Below are positions 30,667 to 32,511 of a DNA stretch of 32,511 nucleotides, one piece after another. The notes beneath the pieces are model-generated. The model ran no database searches. It saw only the letters and a list, made by a program, of their open reading frames with translations, and was not told where the DNA came from. This DNA is from CAYGZC01 sp964354225. GTDB taxonomy: Bacteria; Bacteroidota; Ignavibacteria; UBA10030; SZUA-254. Location: the NCBI GenBank assembly GCA_964354225.1, contig CAYGZC010000179.1, forward strand, positions 1-32,511, in the 5' to 3' direction. The position numbers and the translations under genes were made by a program. Numbering within the stretch: the stretch's first letter is position 1; each line of letters begins with the position of its first letter.

Positions 30667-32511
30667 TCACTTCACCACTAAACTGACGAGCTTATTTTTC
30701 ACCACAACAACCTTAATGATCTGTTTGCCGTTCAGATGACGCCTAACGTTCTCATCCTCCATGACCAGTTTCTTTAGTACCTCATCATCAAGGTCTTTTG
30801 GTACTTGGAACTTTGAACGAACCTTACCGTTCACTTGAACAACCATCTCAACCGAACTGACTTCCGTTTTTGCCTCATCATATCGGGGCCATGGCTCGTA
30901 AGCGAGTGAAGTATTATGACCCAATTTCAGCCAAAGTTCTTCAGCAATGTGCGGCGCAAAGGGCGAGAGAAGCAAAACAAATGTTTCCATCATGCATCTT
31001 GGTTTCACTTCACGATTTAAAAACTCATTAACGAAAATCATCATCTGCGAAATCGCGGTATTGAAATTCATACCTTCCAAATCAAGCGTTACCTTCTTGA
31101 CCGTTTGATGCATGAATCTTTCATCGTCACCGGAGATAGGGACATTTTTAATAGACGGATGGAGCGCATCGTTCTCATCAACCAACATTCGCCACACACG
31201 ATTCAGAAAACGGTGTACCCCTTCAACTCCATGAGTTGACCACGGCTTGGTATCGACAAGAGGTCCCATAAACATCTCGAACAAACGCATTGAGTCGGCG
31301 CCATATTCTTTTACAACATCATCTGGGGTCACCACATTACCGCGCGACTTCGACATCTTCTGACCATCCTCTCCGAGAATCGTTCCTTGATTGATGAGTC
31401 GTTTGAATGGTTCTTTAGTTGAGAGATATCCTAAATCATAAAGAACTTTATGCCAGAACCGTGCATAGAGTAAATGCAACACAGCATGTTCCGCACCACC
31501 CACATAGAGGTCGGTAGGCATCCAATACTTTTCTTTCTCTTTCGAAATAAATTCTTTATCATTGTCGGGATCGATGTAGCGGAGATAGTACCAGCAAGAG
31601 CCAGCCCACTGCGGCATTGTGTGAGTTTCTCTTTTGGCTGGTTTACCAGTTTGGGCATCAAATGTATTAACCCACTCTGGAATCGTTGCCAGTACAGACT
31701 CACCCGTATCGCTTGGCTTGTATGATATACATTTAGGTAATAGAATTGGAAGATCGCTTTCGGGTAAATCTTTTACAGTTCCGTCCTCAAGATAAATCAA
31801 CGGGAATGGTTCACCCCAATATCGTTGCCGTGAGAATAACCAATCTCGCAATTTGTAATTGATAGAACGCTTCCCAATTCCTTTCTTCTCCAACCATTCT
31901 GCCATTCGAATTTTTGCTTCTTCTGTCTTTAATTCGTTCAGAGAAACTTCATCGTTTGATGAATACATACCAATACCTTCACCGGTATAAGCTTCTTTTG
32001 AAATATCACCACCCGAAACAACTTCAACAATTGGAAGATTGAATTGTTTGGCGAATTCGTAATCGCGTTCATCATGTCCGGGGACAGCCATGATTGAGCC
32101 GGTACCGTATGTGATGATTACATAATCGGCAATCCAGATTGGAATATTTTTCTTTGTCGCAGGATTGACTGCATACGCACCTGTAAAAACACCCGTCTTT
32201 TGTTTCTCCTGCGTAATACGATCAAGCTCGCTCTTCATCTTCGCCTGATCGCGATAATCATCAACAATCTTTTTTTGATCTGGGGTAGTGATCTCATCAA
32301 CAAGCGGATGTTCCGGTGCAAGCACCATATAAGTGGCACCGAACATCGTATCTGCGCGGGTAGTAAACACACGAATAGATTTCTTCGATCCTGCAATTGT
32401 AAAATCTGCTTCTGCTCCTTCCGAACGTCCGATCCAGTTGCGCTGCATTTCTAATATACCGGGGTGCCAATCCAGCTCTGCTAAATCTTTTTCCAGCCGT
32501 TCCGCGTAAGC
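30667..32511 (-). CDS. leuS: Leucyl-tRNA synthetase (5' part off the window)
   Basis: Class I aminoacyl-tRNA synthetase charging tRNA-Leu. The frame is open through the right edge, where AYAERLEKDLAELDWHPG continues upstream, so about 614 residues of roughly 810 are present. Visible parts are the CP1 editing domain (TTRADTMFGATYMVLAPEHP, TYGTGSIMAVPGHDERD), the second half of the catalytic core with WAGSCWYYLRYIDP, the KMSKS loop at bases 31345-31359, the anticodon-binding helices (MNFNTAISQMMIFVNEF, LLSPFAPHIAEELW) and the C-terminal domain ending in VVVKNKLVSLV. The HIGH motif lies outside. It heads the minus-strand group running to rdgB. Confidence 0.98.
   Translation of the reverse strand, partial: AYAERLEKDLAELDWHPGILEMQRNWIGRSEGAEADFTIAGSKKSIRVFTTRADTMFGATYMVLAPEHPLVDEITTPDQKKIVDDYRDQAKMKSELDRITQEKQKTGVFTGAYAVNPATKKNIPIWIADYVIITYGTGSIMAVPGHDERDYEFAKQFNLPIVEVVSGGDISKEAYTGEGIGMYSSNDEVSLNELKTEEAKIRMAEWLEKKGIGKRSINYKLRDWLFSRQRYWGEPFPLIYLEDGTVKDLPESDLPILLPKCISYKPSDTGESVLATIPEWVNTFDAQTGKPAKRETHTMPQWAGSCWYYLRYIDPDNDKEFISKEKEKYWMPTDLYVGGAEHAVLHLLYARFWHKVLYDLGYLSTKEPFKRLINQGTILGEDGQKMSKSRGNVVTPDDVVKEYGADSMRLFEMFMGPLVDTKPWSTHGVEGVHRFLNRVWRMLVDENDALHPSIKNVPISGDDERFMHQTVKKVTLDLEGMNFNTAISQMMIFVNEFLNREVKPRCMMETFVLLLSPFAPHIAEELWLKLGHNTSLAYEPWPRYDEAKTEVSSVEMVVQVNGKVRSKFQVPKDLDDEVLKKLVMEDENVRRHLNGKQIIKVVVVKNKLVSLVVK

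Overview
The window looks like a chromosomal segment of a Gram-negative bacterium of the Bacteroidetes/Chlorobi (FCB) group, most likely an Ignavibacteria-like lineage. This is inferred from moderately AT-rich DNA, many starts with weak or absent Shine-Dalgarno sequences, secreted S9 and C69 peptidases, a DUF6526-type protein, a lipoprotein, and the tRNA-tilS-hpt-ftsH order. No marker here fixes the species.

Left part (1-11.4 kb, almost all minus strand). A rhodanese-type sulfurtransferase runs off the left edge. Next comes an AT-rich type II restriction-modification operon: two small ORFs, a beta-class TSPPY DNA methyltransferase, and an overlapping PmeII-like endonuclease. Then follow a lipocalin, an S9 peptidase, a DinB-like gene broken by one in-frame stop, a lipoprotein, a two-helix membrane protein, a small plus-strand membrane protein, a C69 dipeptidase and a large polytopic membrane protein. 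The last two have TPR-like C-termini.

Middle (11.5-19.2 kb, plus strand). A housekeeping run: a CAU-anticodon tRNA with a recognisable promoter, tilS, hpt, ftsH, a CTP-dependent lipid kinase/cytidylyltransferase-like membrane protein, a nucleoside deoxyribosyltransferase-like protein, a divergent GroES-like protein and a YgiQ-family radical SAM protein.

18.8-23.0 kb is the most unusual stretch. It holds a SEFIR/TIR-like + NB-ARC + TPR protein (a bacterial NLR-type architecture, probably defence) whose reading frame is broken near its C-terminus. It also holds a REP-associated tyrosine transposase (RAYT). The RAYT is flanked almost symmetrically (23 and 24 bp) by two copies of a 50-bp palindromic module: 15-bp perfect inverted arms and a 20-nt centre. 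Two more perfect copies lie nearby, one in frame inside ygiQ and one beginning on the ygiQ stop codon. A fifth, degenerate copy with the same 15-20-15 geometry lies at 29.4 kb. Copies repeatedly overlap stop codons and supply codons to host genes, like protein-coding palindromic elements. A separate 7-bp periodic repeat is embedded in frame in the Fe-S oxidoreductase, and a 46-bp imperfect palindrome lies in the NLR C-terminus.

Right part (23.0-32.5 kb, minus strand). A membrane Fe-S oxidoreductase and a PhzF-family protein, then a compact group read from leuS (cut by the right edge) through a small protein matching only the C-terminal tail of WaaE-type glycosyltransferases, a complete family-2 glycosyltransferase, a DUF1844 protein, nadK, radA and rdgB. 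Several of these genes overlap by 4 nt, suggesting cotranscription. No gap without a gene exceeds 300 bases. The largest (3097-3348 and 25967-26200) hold a hairpin terminator plus a REP-like palindrome, and nothing convincing, respectively.
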